Assembly (NCBI GenBank): GCA_945910005.1
Contig: OX246740.1
Span: forward strand, 57,837,311 to 57,901,310
Direction: 5' to 3'
Source: Isoperla grammatica
Taxonomy: Eukaryota > Arthropoda > Insecta > Plecoptera > Perlodidae
Length of the DNA stretch: 64,000 nucleotides
Shown here: one piece after another, positions 1 through 15,000 of the stretch
Layout of the letters: each line of letters begins with the position of its first letter
Numbering within the stretch: position 1 is the first letter of the stretch
Notes under the pieces: model-generated
The model's database searches: none
Told to the model about the DNA's origin: nothing
The model's input: the letters and a program-made list of their open reading frames with translations, nothing else
Program-made: the position numbers and the translations under genes

Positions 1-3000
1 CATGTATTAGGGTTGACATTTAACTACCTCCGCGGCAGACATCTCAAACTGGGCGTAGCTCATCCACACCTGGCAACGTAACATGTATTAGGGTTGACAT
101 TTAACTACCTCCGCGGCAGACATCTCAAACTGGGCGTAGCTCATCCACACCTGGCAACGTAACATGTATTAGGGTTGACATTTAACTACCTCCGCGGCAG
201 ACATCTCAAACTGGGCGTAGCTCATCCACACCTGGCAACGTAACATGTATTAGGGTTGACATTTAACTACCTCCGCACCAGACATCTCAAACTGGGCGTA
301 GCTCATCCACACCTGGCAACGTAACATGTATTAGGGTTGACATTTAACTACCTCCGCACCAGACATCTCAAACTGGGCGTAGCTCATCCACACCTGGCAA
401 CGTAGCATGTATTAGGGTTGACATTTAACTACCTCCGCGGCAGACATCTCAAACTGGGCGTAGCTCATCCACACCTGGCAACGTAACATGTATTAGGGTT
501 GACATTTAACTACCTCCGCGGCAGACATCTCAAACTGGGCGTAGCTCATCCACACCTGGCAACGTAACATGTATTAGGGTTGACATTTAACTACCTCCGC
601 GGCAGACATCTCAAACTGGGCGTAGCTCATCCACACCTGGCAACGTAACATGTATTAGGGTTGACATTTAACTACCTCCGCGGCAGACATCTCAAACTGG
701 GCGTAGCTCATCCACACCTGGCATCGTAACATGTGTTAGGGTTGACATTTAACTACCTCCGCACCAGACATCTCAAACTGGGCGTAGCTCATCCACACCT
801 GGCAACGTAACATGTATTAGGGTTGACATTTAACTACCTCCGCGGCAGACATCTCAAACTGGGCGTAGCTCATCCACACCTGGCAACGTAACATGTATTA
901 GGGTTGACATTTAACTACCTCCGCGGCAGACATCTCAAACTGGGCGTAGCTCATCCACACCTGGCAACGTAACATGTATTAGGGTTGACATTTAACTACC
1001 TCCGCGGCAGACATCTCAAACTGGGCGTAGCTCATCCACACCTGGCAACGTAACATGTATTAGGGTTGACATTTAACTACCTCCGCGGCAGACATCTCAA
1101 ACTGGGCGTAGCTCATCCACACCTGGCAACGTAACATGTATTAGGGTTGACATTTAACTACCTCCGCGGCAGACATCTCAAACTGGGCGTAGCTCATCCA
1201 CACCTGGCAACGTAACATGTATTAGGGTTGACATTTAACTACCTCCGCGGCAGACATCTCAAACTGGGCGTAGCTCATCCACACCTGGCAACGTAACATG
1301 TATTAGGGTTGACATTTAACTACCTCCGCACCAGACATCTCAAACTGGGCGTAGCTCATCCACACCTGGCAACGTAACATGTATTAGGGTTGACATTTAA
1401 CTACCTCCGCGGCAGACATCTCAAACTGGGCGTAGCTCATCCACACCTGGCAACGTAACATGTATTAGGGTTGACATTTAACTACCTCCGCGGCAGACAT
1501 CTCAAACTGGGCGTAGCTCATCCACACCTGGCAACGTAACATGTATTAGGGTTGACATTTAACTACCTCCGCGGCAGACATCTCAAACTGGGCGTAGCTC
1601 ATCCACACCTGGCAACGTAACATGTATTAGGGTTGACATTTAACTACCTCCGCACCAGACATCTCAAACTGGGCGTAGCTCATCCACACCTGGCAACGTA
1701 ACATGTATTAGGGTTGACATTTAACTACCTCCGCACCAGACATCTCAAACTGGGCGTAGCTCATCCACACCTGGCAACGTAACATGTATTAGGGTTGACA
1801 TTTAACTACCTCCGCACCAGACATCTCAAACTGGGCGTAGCTCATCCACACCTGGCAACGTAACATGTATTAGGGTTGACATTTAACTACCTCCGCGGCA
1901 GACATCTCAAACTGGGCGTAGCTCATCCACACCTGGCAACGTAACATGTATTAGGGTTGACATCTAACTACCTCCGCACCAGACATCTCAAACTGGGCGT
2001 AGCTCATCCACACCTGGCAACGTAACATGTGTTAGGGTTGACATTTAACTACCTCCGCGGCAGACATCTCAAACTGGGCGTAGCTCATCCACACCTGGCA
2101 GCGTAACATGTATTAGGGTTGACATCTAACTACCTCCGCACCAGACATCTCAAACTGGGCGTAGCTCATCCACACCTGGCAACGTAACATGTATTAGGGT
2201 TGACATTTAACTACCTCCGCGGCAGACATCTCAAACTGGGCGTAGCTCATCCACACCTGGCAACGTAACATGTATTAGGGTTGACATCTAACTACCTCCG
2301 CACCAGACATCTCAAACTGGGCGTAGCTCATCCACACCTGGCAACGTAACATGTGTTAGGGTTGACATTTAACTACCTCCGCGGCAGACATCTCAAACTG
2401 GGCGTAGCTCATCCACACCTGGCAGCGTAACATGTATTAGGGTTGACATTTAACTACCTCCGCACCAGACATCTCAAACTGGGCGTAGCTCATCCACACC
2501 TGGCAACGTAACATGTATTAGGGTTGACATTTAACTACCTCCGCGGCAGACATCTCAAACTGGGCGTAGCTCATCCACACCTGGCAACGTAACATGTATT
2601 AGGGTTGACATTTAACTACCTCCGCGGCAGACATCTCAAACTGGGCGTAGCTCATCCACACCTGGCAACGTAACATGTATTAGGGTTGACATTTAACTAC
2701 CTCCGCGGCAGACATCTCAAACTGCGCGTAGCTCATCCACACCTGGCAACGTAACATGTATTAGGGTTGACATTTAACTACCTCCGCGGCAGACATCTCA
2801 AACTGGGCGTAGCTCATCCACACCTGGCAACGTAACATGTATTAGGGTTGACATTTAACTACCTCCGCGGCAGACATCTCAAACTGGGCGTAGCTCATCC
2901 ACACCTGGCAACGTAACATGTATTAGGGTTGACATTTAACTACCTCCGCACCAGACATCTCAAACTGGGCATAGCTCATCCACACCTGGCAACGTAACAT

Positions 3001-6000
3001 GTATTAGGGTTGACATTTAACTACCTCCGCGGCAGACATCTCAAACTGCGCGTAGCTCATCCACACCTGGCAACGTAACATGTATTAGGGTTGACATTTA
3101 ACTACCTCCGCACCAGACATCTCAAACTGGGCATAGCTCATCCACACCTGGCAACGTAACATGTATTAGGGTTGACATTTAACTACCTCCGCACCAGACA
3201 TCTCAAACTGGGCGTAGCTCATCCACACCTGGCAACGTAACATGTATTAGGGTTGACATTTAACTACCTCCGCACCAGACATCTCAAACTGGGCGTAGCT
3301 CATCCACACCTGGCAACGTAACATGTGTTAGGGTTGACATTTAACTACCTCCGCACCAGACATCTCAAACTGGGCATAGCTCATCCACACCTGGCAACGT
3401 AACATGTATTAGGGTTGACATTTAACTACCTCCGCACCAGACATCTCAAACTGGGCGTAGCTCATCCACACCTGGCAACGTAACATGTATTAGGGTTGAC
3501 ATTTAACTACCTCCGCACCAGACATCTCAAACTGGGCGTAGCTCATCCACACCTGGCAACGTAACATGTATTAGGGTTGACATTTAACTACCTCCGCACC
3601 AGACATCTCAAACTGGGCGTAGCTCATCCACACCTGGCAACGTAACATGTATTAGGGTTGACATTTAACTACCTCCGCACCAGACATCTCAAACTGGGCG
3701 TAGCTCATCCACACCTGGCAACGTAACATGTATTAGGGTTGACATTTAACTACCTCCGCGGCAGACATCTCAAACTGGGCGTAGCTCATCCACACCTGGC
3801 AACGTAACATGTATTAGGGTTGACATTTAACTACCTCCGCGGCAGACATCTCAAACTGGGCGTAGCTCATCCACACCTGGCAACGTAACATGTATTAGGG
3901 TTGACATTTAACTACCTCCGCACCAGACATCTCAAACTGGGCGTAGCTCATCCACACCTGGCAACGTAACATGTATTAGGGTTGACATTTAACTACCTCC
4001 GCGGCAGACATCTCAAACTGGGCGTAGCTCATCCACACCTGGCAACGTAACATGTATTAGGGTTGACATTTAACTACCTCCGCGGCAGACATCTCAAACT
4101 GGGCGTAGCTCATCCACACCTGGCAACGTAACATGTGTTAGGGTTGACATTTAACTACCTCCGCGGCAGACATCTCAAACTGGGCATAGCTCATCCACAC
4201 CTGGCAGCGTAACATGTATTAGGGTTGACATTTAACTACCTCCGCACCAGACATCTCAAACTGCGCGTAGCTCATCCACACCTGGCAACGTAACATGTAT
4301 TAGGGTTGACATTTAACTACCTCCGCACCAGACATCTCAAACTGCGCGTAGCTCATCCACACCTGGCAACGTAACATGTATTAGGGTTGACATTTAACTA
4401 CCTCCGCGGCAGACATCTCAAACTGGGCGTAGCTCATCCACACCTGGCAACGTAACATGTATTAGGGTTGACATTTAACTACCTCCGCACCAGACATCTC
4501 AAACTGGGCGTAGCTCATCCACACCTGGCAACGTAACATGTATTAGGGTTGACATTTAACTACCTCCGCGGCAGACATCTCAAACTGGGCATAGCTCATC
4601 CACACCTGGCAACGTAACATGTATTAGGGTTGACATTTAACTACCTCCGCGGCAGACATCTCAAACTGGGCGTAGCTCATCCACACCTGGCAGCGTAACA
4701 TGTATTAGGGTTGACATTTAACTACCTCCGCGGCAGACATCTCAAACTGGGCGTAGCTCATCCACACCTGGCAACGTAACATGTATTAGGGTTGACATTT
4801 AACTACCTCCGCGGCAGACATCTCAAACTGGGCGTAGCTCATCCACACCTGGCAGCGTAACATGTATTAGGGTTGACATTTAACTACCTCCGCGGCAGAC
4901 ATCTCAAACTGGGCGTAGCTCATCCACACCTGGCAACGTAACATGTATTAGGGTTGACATTTAACTACCTCCGCACCAGACATCTCAAACTGGGCGTAGC
5001 TCATCCACACCTGGCAACGTAACATGTATTAGGGTTGACATTTAACTACCTCCGCACCAGACATCTCAAACTGCGCGTAGCTCATCCACACCTGGCAACG
5101 TAACATGTATTAGGGTTGACATTTAACTACCTCCGCACCAGACATCTCAAACTGGGCGTAGCTCATCCACACCTGGCAACGTAACATGTATTAGGGTTGA
5201 CATTTAACTACCTCCGCACCAGACATCTCAAACTGGGCGTAGCTCATCCACACCTGGCAACGTAACATGTATTAGGGTTGACATTTAACTACCTCCGCAC
5301 CAGACATCTCAAACTGGGCGTAGCTCATCCACACCTGGCAACGTAACATGTATTAGGGTTGACATCTAACTACCTCCGCACCAGACATCTCAAACTGGGC
5401 GTAGCTCATCCACACCTGGCAACGTAACATGTGTTAGGGTTGACATTTAACTACCTCCGCGGCAGACATCTCAAACTGGGCGTAGCTCATCCACACCTGG
5501 CAACGTAACATGTATTAGGGTTGACATCTAACTACCTCCGCACCAGACATCTCAAACTGGGCGTAGCTCATCCACACCTGGCAACGTAACATGTATTAGG
5601 GTTGACATTTAACTACCTCCGCACCAGACATCTCAAACTGGGCGTAGCTCATCCACACCTGGCAACGTAACATGTATTAGGGTTGACATTTAACTACCTC
5701 CGCACCAGACATCTCAAACTGGGCGTAGCTCATCCACACCTGGCAACGTAACATGTGTTAGGGTTGACATTTAACTACCTCCGCGGCAGACATCTCAAAC
5801 TGGGCGTAGCTCATCCACACCTGGCAACGTAACATGTGTTAGGGTTGACATCTAACTACCTCCGCGGCAGACATCTCAAACTGGGCGTAGCTCATCCACA
5901 CCTGGCAACGTAACATGTATTAGGGTTGACATTTAACTACCTCCGCGGCAGACATCTCAAACTGCGCGTAGCTCATCCACACCTGGCAACGTAACATGTG

Positions 6001-9000
6001 TTAGGGTTGACATTTAACTACCTCCGCGGCAGACATCTCAAACTGGGCGTAGCTCATCCACACCTGGCAACGTAACATGTGTTAGGGTTGACATTTAACT
6101 ACCTCCGCACCAGACATCTCAAACTGGGCGTAGCTCATCCACACCTGGCAACGTAACATGTATTAGGGTTGACATTTAACTACCTCCGCGGCAGACATCT
6201 CAAACTGGGCGTAGCTCATCCACACCTGGCAACGTAACATGTATTAGGGTTGACATTTAACTACCTCCGCACCAGACATCTCAAACTGGGCGTAGCTCAT
6301 CCACACCTGGCAACGTAACATGTGTTAGGGTTGACATTTAACTACCTCCGCGGCAGACATCTCAAACTGGGCGTAGCTCATCCACACCTGGCAACGTAAC
6401 ATGTATTAGGGTTGACATTTAACTACCTCCGCACCAGACATCTCAAACTGCGCGTAGCTCATCCACACCTGGCAACGTAACATGTATTAGGGTTGACATT
6501 TAACTACCTCCGCACCAGACATCTCAAACTGGGCGTAGCTCATCCACACCTGGCAACGTAACATGTATTAGGGTTGACATTTAACTACCTCCGCACCAGA
6601 CATCTCAAACTGGGCGTAGCTCATCCACACCTGGCAACGTAACATGTATTAGGGTTGACATTTAACTACCTCCGCGGCAGACATCTCAAACTGGGCGTAG
6701 CTCATCCACACCTGGCAACGTAACATGTATTAGGGTTGACATTTAACTACCTCCGCACCAGACATCTCAAACTGGGCGTAGCTCATCCACACCTGGCAAC
6801 GTAACATGTATTAGGGTTGACATTTAACTACCTCCGCACCAGACATCTCAAACTGGGCGTAGCTCATCCACACCTGGCAACGTAACATGTATTAGGGTTG
6901 ACATTTAACTACCTCCGCACCAGACATCTCAAACTGGGCGTAGCTCATCCACACCTGGCAACGTAACATGTATTAGGGTTGACATTTAACTACCTCCGCG
7001 GCAGACATCTCAAACTGGGCGTAGCTCATCCACACCTGGCAACGTAACATGTATTAGGGTTGACATTTAACTACCTCCGCACCAGACATCTCAAACTGGG
7101 CGTAGCTCATCCACACCTGGCAACGTAACATGTATTAGGGTTGACATTTAACTACCTCCGCACCAGACATCTCAAACTGCGCGTAGCTCATCCACACCTG
7201 GCAACGTAACATGTATTAGGGTTGACATTTAACTACCTCCGCGGCAGACATCTCAAACTGGGCGTAGCTCATCCACACCTGGCAACGTAACATGTATTAG
7301 GGTTGACATTTAACTACCTCCGCACCAGACATCTCAAACTGGGCGTAGCTCATCCACACCTGGCAACGTAACATGTATTAGGGTTGACATTTAACTACCT
7401 CCGCACCAGACATCTCAAACTGGGCGTAGCTCATCCACACCTGGCAACGTAACATGTATTAGGGTTGACATTTAACTACCTCCGCGGCAGACATCTCAAA
7501 CTGCGCGTAGCTCATCCACACCTGGCAACGTAACATGTATTAGGGTTGACATTTAACTACCTCCGCGGCAGACATCTCAAACTGGGCGTAGCTCATCCAC
7601 ACCTGGCAACGTAACATGTATTAGGGTTGACATTTAACTACCTCCGCGGCAGACATCTCAAACTGGGCGTAGCTCATCCACACCTGGCAACGTAACATGT
7701 ATTAGGGTTGACATTTAACTACCTCCGCGGCAGACATCTCAAACTGGGCGTAGCTCATCCACACCTGGCAACGTAACATGTATTAGGGTTGACATTTAAC
7801 TACCTCCGCACCAGACATCTCAAACTGGGCGTAGCTCATCCACACCTGGCAGCGTAACATGTATTAGGGTTGACATTTAACTACCTCCGCACCAGACATC
7901 TCAAACTGGGCGTAGCTCATCCACACCTGGCAACGTAACATGTATTAGGGTTGACATTTAACTACCTCCGCACCAGACATCTCAAACTGGGCGTAGCTCA
8001 TCCACACCTGGCAACGTAACATGTATTAGGGTTGACATTTAACTACCTCCGCGGCAGACATCTCAAACTGGGCGTAGCTCATCCACACCTGGCAACGTAA
8101 CATGTATTAGGGTTGACATTTAACTACCTCCGCACCAGACATCTCAAACTGGGCGTAGCTCATCCACACCTGGCAACGTAACATGTATTAGGGTTGACAT
8201 TTAACTACCTCCGCACCAGACATCTCAAACTGGGCGTAGCTCATCCACACCTGGCAACGTAACATGTATTAGGGTTGACATTTAACTACCTCCGCACCAG
8301 ACATCTCAAACTGGGCGTAGCTCATCCACACCTGGCAACGTAACATGTATTAGGGTTGACATCTAACTACCTCCGCACCAGACATCTCAAACTGGGCGTA
8401 GCTCATCCACACCTGGCAACGTAACATGTATTAGGGTTGACATTTAACTACCTCCGCGGCAGACATCTCAAACTGGGCGTAGCTCATCCACACCTGGCAA
8501 CGTAACATGTGTTAGGGTTGACATTTAACTACCTCCGCGGCAGACATCTCAAACTGGGCGTAGCTCATCCACACCTGGCAACGTAACATGTGTTAGGGTT
8601 GACATTTAACTACCTCCGCACCAGACATCTCAAACTGGGCGTAGCTCATCCACACCTGGCAACGTAACATGTGTTAGGGTTGACATTTAACTACCTCCGC
8701 ACCAGACATCTCAAACTGGGCGTAGCTCATCCACACCTGGCAACGTAACATGTATTAGGGTTGACATTTAACTACCTCCGCACCAGACATCTCAAACTGG
8801 GCGTAGCTCATCCACACCTGGCAACGTAACATGTATTAGGGTTGACATTTAACTACCTCCGCACCAGACATCTCAAACTGCGCGTAGCTCATCCACACCT
8901 GGCAACGTAACATGTATTAGGGTTGACATTTAACTACCTCCGCGGCAGACATCTCAAACTGGGCGTAGCTCATCCACACCTGGCAACGTAACATGTATTA

Positions 9001-12000
9001 GGGTTGACATTTAACTACCTCCGCACCAGACATCTCAAACTGGGCGTAGCTCATCCACACCTGGCAACGTAACATGTATTAGGGTTGACATCTAACTACC
9101 TCCGCACCAGACATCTCAAACTGGGCGTAGCTCATCCACACCTGGCAACGTAACATGTGTTAGGGTTGACATTTAACTACCTCCGCGGCAGACATCTCAA
9201 ACTGGGCGTAGCTCATCCACACCTGGCAACGTAACATGTGTTAGGGTTGACATTTAACTACCTCCGCACCAGACATCTCAAACTGGGCGTAGCTCATCCA
9301 CACCTGGCAACGTAACATGTATTAGGGTTGACATTTAACTACCTCCGCGGCAGACATCTCAAACTGGGCGTAGCTCATCCACACCTGGCAGCGTAACATG
9401 TATTAGGGTTGACATTTAACTACCTCCGCGGCAGACATCTCAAACTGGGCGTAGCTCATCCACACCTGGCAACGTAACATGTATTAGGGTTGACATTTAA
9501 CTACCTCCGCACCAGACATCTCAAACTGGGCGTAGCTCATCCACACCTGGCAACGTAACATGTATTAGGGTTGACATTTAACTACCTCCGCACCAGACAT
9601 CTCAAACTGGGCGTAGCTCATCCACACCTGGCAACGTAACATGTATTAGGGTTGACATTTAACTACCTCCGCACCAGACATCTCAAACTGGGCGTAGCTC
9701 ATCCACACCTGGCAACGTAACATGTATTAGGGTTGACATTTAACTACCTCCGCACCAGACATCTCAAACTGGGCGTAGCTCATCCACACCTGGCAACGTA
9801 ACATGTATTAGGGTTGACATCTAACTACCTCCGCGGCAGACATCTCAAACTGGGCGTAGCTCATCCACACCTGGCAACGTAACATGTGTTAGGGTTGACA
9901 TTTAACTACCTCCGCACCAGACATCTCAAACTGGGCGTAGCTCATCCACACCTGGCAACGTAACATGTATTAGGGTTGACATTTAACTACCTCCGCGGCA
10001 GACATCTCAAACTGGGCGTAGCTCATCCACACCTGGCAACGTAACATGTATTAGGGTTGACATTTAACTACCTCCGCACCAGACATCTCAAACTGGGCGT
10101 AGCTCATCCACACCTGGCAACGTAACATGTATTAGGGTTGACATTTAACTACCTCCGCGGCAGACATCTCAAACTGCGCGTAGCTCATCCACACCTGGCA
10201 ACGTAACATGTATTAGGGTTGACATCTAACTACCTCCGCACCAGACATCTCAAACTGGGCGTAGCTCATCCACACCTGGCAACGTAACATGTGTTAGGGT
10301 TGACATTTAACTACCTCCGCGGCAGACATCTCAAACTGGGCGTAGCTCATCCACACCTGGCAACGTAACATGTATTAGGGTTGACATTTAACTACCTCCG
10401 CACCAGACATCTCAAACTGGGCGTAGCTCATCCACACCTGGCAACGTAACATGTGTTAGGGTTGACATTTAACTACCTCCGCGGCAGACATCTCAAACTG
10501 GGCGTAGCTCATCCACACCTGGCAACGTAACATGTATTAGGGTTGACATTTAACTACCTCCGCACCAGACATCTCAAACTGGGCGTAGCTCATCCACACC
10601 TGGCAACGTAACATGTATTAGGGTTGACATTTAACTACCTCCGCACCAGACATCTCAAACTGGGCGTAGCTCATCCACACCTGGCAACGTAACATGTATT
10701 AGGGTTGACATTTAACTACCTCCGCACCAGACATCTCAAACTGGGCGTAGCTCATCCACACCTGGCAACGTAACATGTATTAGGGTTGACATTTAACTAC
10801 CTCCGCACCAGACATCTCAAACTGGGCGTAGCTCATCCACACCTGGCAACGTAACATGTATTAGGGTTGACATCTAACTACCTCCGCGGCAGACATCTCA
10901 AACTGGGCGTAGCTCATCCACACCTGGCAACGTAACATGTATTAGGGTTGACATTTAACTACCTCCGCACCAGACATCTCAAACTGGGCGTAGCTCATCC
11001 ACACCTGGCAACGTAACATGTGTTAGGGTTGACATTTAACTACCTCCGCGGCAGACATCTCAAACTGGGCGTAGCTCATCCACACCTGGCAACGTAACAT
11101 GTATTAGGGTTGACATTTAACTACCTCCGCGGCAGACATCTCAAACTGGGCGTAGCTCATCCACACCTGGCAACGTAACATGTATTAGGGTTGACATTTA
11201 ACTACCTCCGCGGCAGACATCTCAAACTGGGCGTAGCTCATCCACACCTGGCAACGTAACATGTATTAGGGTTGACATTTAACTACCTCCGCGGCAGACA
11301 TCTCAAACTGGGCGTAGCTCATCCACACCTGGCAACGTAACATGTATTAGGGTTGACATTTAACTACCTCCGCACCAGACATCTCAAACTGGGCGTAGCT
11401 CATCCACACCTGGCAACGTAACATGTATTAGGGTTGACATTTAACTACCTCCGCACCAGACATCTCAAACTGGGCGTAGCTCATCCACACCTGGCAACGT
11501 AACATGTATTAGGGTTGACATTTAACTACCTCCGCACCAGACATCTCAAACTGGGCGTAGCTCATCCACACCTGGCAACGTAACATGTATTAGGGTTGAC
11601 ATTTAACTACCTCCGCGGCAGACATCTCAAACTGGGCGTAGCTCATCCACACCTGGCAACGTAACATGTATTAGGGTTGACATTTAACTACCTCCGCACC
11701 AGACATCTCAAACTGGGCGTAGCTCATCCACACCTGGCAACGTAACATGTATTAGGGTTGACATTTAACTACCTCCGCACCAGACATCTCAAACTGGGCG
11801 TAGCTCATCCACACCTGGCAACGTAACATGTATTAGGGTTGACATTTAACTACCTCCGCGGCAGACATCTCAAACTGGGCGTAGCTCATCCACACCTGGC
11901 AACGTAACATGTATTAGGGTTGACATTTAACTACCTCCGCGGCAGACATCTCAAACTGGGCGTAGCTCATCCACACCTGGCAACGTAACATGTATTAGGG

Positions 12001-15000
12001 TTGACATTTAACTACCTCCGCACCAGACATCTCAAACTGGGCGTAGCTCATCCACACCTGGCAACGTAACATGTATTAGGGTTGACATTTAACTACCTCC
12101 GCACCAGACATCTCAAACTGGGCGTAGCTCATCCACACCTGGCAACGTAACATGTATTAGGGTTGACATTTAACTACCTCCGCACCAGACATCTCAAACT
12201 GGGCGTAGCTCATCCACACCTGGCAACGTAACATGTATTAGGGTTGACATCTAACTACCTCCGCACCAGACATCTCAAACTGGGCGTAGCTCATCCACAC
12301 CTGGCAACGTAACATGTATTAGGGTTGACATTTAACTACCTCCGCACCAGACATCTCAAACTGGGCGTAGCTCATCCACACCTGGCAACGTAACATGTAT
12401 TAGGGTTGACATCTAACTACCTCCGCGGCAGACATCTCAAACTGGGCGTAGCTCATCCACACCTGGCAACGTAACATGTATTAGGGTTGACATTTAACTA
12501 CCTCCGCGGCAGACATCTCAAACTGGGCGTAGCTCATCCACACCTGGCAACGTAACATGTATTAGGGTTGACATTTAACTACCTCCGCACCAGACATCTC
12601 AAACTGGGCGTAGCTCATCCACACCTGGCAACGTAACATGTATTAGGGTTGACATTTAACTACCTCCGCACCAGACATCTCAAACTGGGCGTAGCTCATC
12701 CACACCTGGCAACGTAACATGTATTAGGGTTGACATTTAACTACCTCCGCACCAGACATCTCAAACTGGGCGTAGCTCATCCACACCTGGCAACGTAACA
12801 TGTATTAGGGTTGACATCTAACTACCTCCGCACCAGACATCTCAAACTGGGCGTAGCTCATCCACACCTGGCAACGTAACATGTATTAGGGTTGACATTT
12901 AACTACCTCCGCACCAGACATCTCAAACTGGGCGTAGCTCATCCACACCTGGCAACGTAACATGTATTAGGGTTGACATCTAACTACCTCCGCGGCAGAC
13001 ATCTCAAACTGGGCGTAGCTCATCCACACCTGGCAACGTAACATGTGTTAGGGTTGACATTTAACTACCTCCGCACCAGACATCTCAAACTGGGCGTAGC
13101 TCATCCACACCTGGCAACGTAACATGTATTAGGGTTGACATTTAACTACCTCCGCGGCAGACATCTCAAACTGGGCGTAGCTCATCCACACCTGGCAACG
13201 TAACATGTATTAGGGTTGACATTTAACTACCTCCGCACCAGACATCTCAAACTGGGCGTAGCTCATCCACACCTGGCAACGTAACATGTATTAGGGTTGA
13301 CATTTAACTACCTCCGCGGCAGACATCTCAAACTGCGCGTAGCTCATCCACACCTGGCAACGTAACATGTATTAGGGTTGACATTTAACTACCTCCGCGG
13401 CAGACATCTCAAACTGGGCGTAGCTCATCCACACCTGGCAACGTAACATGTATTAGGGTTGACATTTAACTACCTCCGCACCAGACATCTCAAACTGGGC
13501 GTAGCTCATCCACACCTGGCAACGTAACATGTATTAGGGTTGACATTTAACTACCTCCGCACCAGACATCTCAAACTGGGCGTAGCTCATCCACACCTGG
13601 CAACGTAACATGTATTAGGGTTGACATTTAACTACCTCCGCGGCAGACATCTCAAACTGGGCGTAGCTCATCCACACCTGGCAACGTAACATGTATTAGG
13701 GTTGACATTTAACTACCTCCGCACCAGACATCTCAAACTGGGCATAGCTCATCCACACCTGGCAACGTAACATGTATTAGGGTTGACATTTAACTACCTC
13801 CGCGGCAGACATCTCAAACTGGGCGTAGCTCATCCACACCTGGCAACGTAACATGTATTAGGGTTGACATTTAACTACCTCCGCGGCAGACATCTCAAAC
13901 TGGGCGTAGCTCATCCACACCTGGCAGCGTAACATGTATTAGGGTTGACATTTAACTACCTCCGCGGCAGACATCTCAAACTGGGCGTAGCTCATCCACA
14001 CCTGGCAACGTAACATGTATTAGGGTTGACATTTAACTACCTCCGCACCAGACATCTCAAACTGGGCGTAGCTCATCCACACCTGGCAACGTAACATGTA
14101 TTAGGGTTGACATTTAACTACCTCCGCACCAGACATCTCAAACTGGGCGTAGCTCATCCACACCTGGCAACGTAACATGTATTAGGGTTGACATTTAACT
14201 ACCTCCGCACCAGACATCTCAAACTGCGCGTAGCTCATCCACACCTGGCAACGTAACATGTATTAGGGTTGACATTTAACTACCTCCGCACCAGACATCT
14301 CAAACTGGGCGTAGCTCATCCACACCTGGCAACGTAACATGTGTTAGGGTTGACATTTAACTACCTCCGCGGCAGACATCTCAAACTGGGCGTAGCTCAT
14401 CCACACCTGGCAACGTAACATGTATTAGGGTTGACATTTAACTACCTCCGCGGCAGACATCTCAAACTGGGCGTAGCTCATCCACACCTGGCAACGTAAC
14501 ATGTATTAGGGTTGACATTTAACTACCTCCGCGGCAGACATCTCAAACTGGGCGTAGCTCATCCACACCTGGCAACGTAACATGTATTACGGTTGACATT
14601 TAACTACCTCCGCGGCAGACATCTCAAACTGGGCGTAGCTCATCCACACCTGGCAACGTAACATGTATTAGGGTTGACATTTAACTACCTCCGCACCAGA
14701 CATCTCAAACTGGGCGTAGCTCATCCACACCTGGCAACGTAACATGTATTAGGGTTGACATTTAACTACCTCCGCACCAGACATCTCAAACTGCGCGTAG
14801 CTCATCCACACCTGGCAACGTAACATGTATTAGGGTTGACATTTAACTACCTCCGCACCAGACATCTCAAACTGGGCGTAGCTCATCCACACCTGGCAGC
14901 GTAACATGTATTAGGGTTGACATTTAACTACCTCCGCGGCAGACATCTCAAACTGGGCGTAGCTCATCCACACCTGGCAACGTAACATGTATTAGGGTTG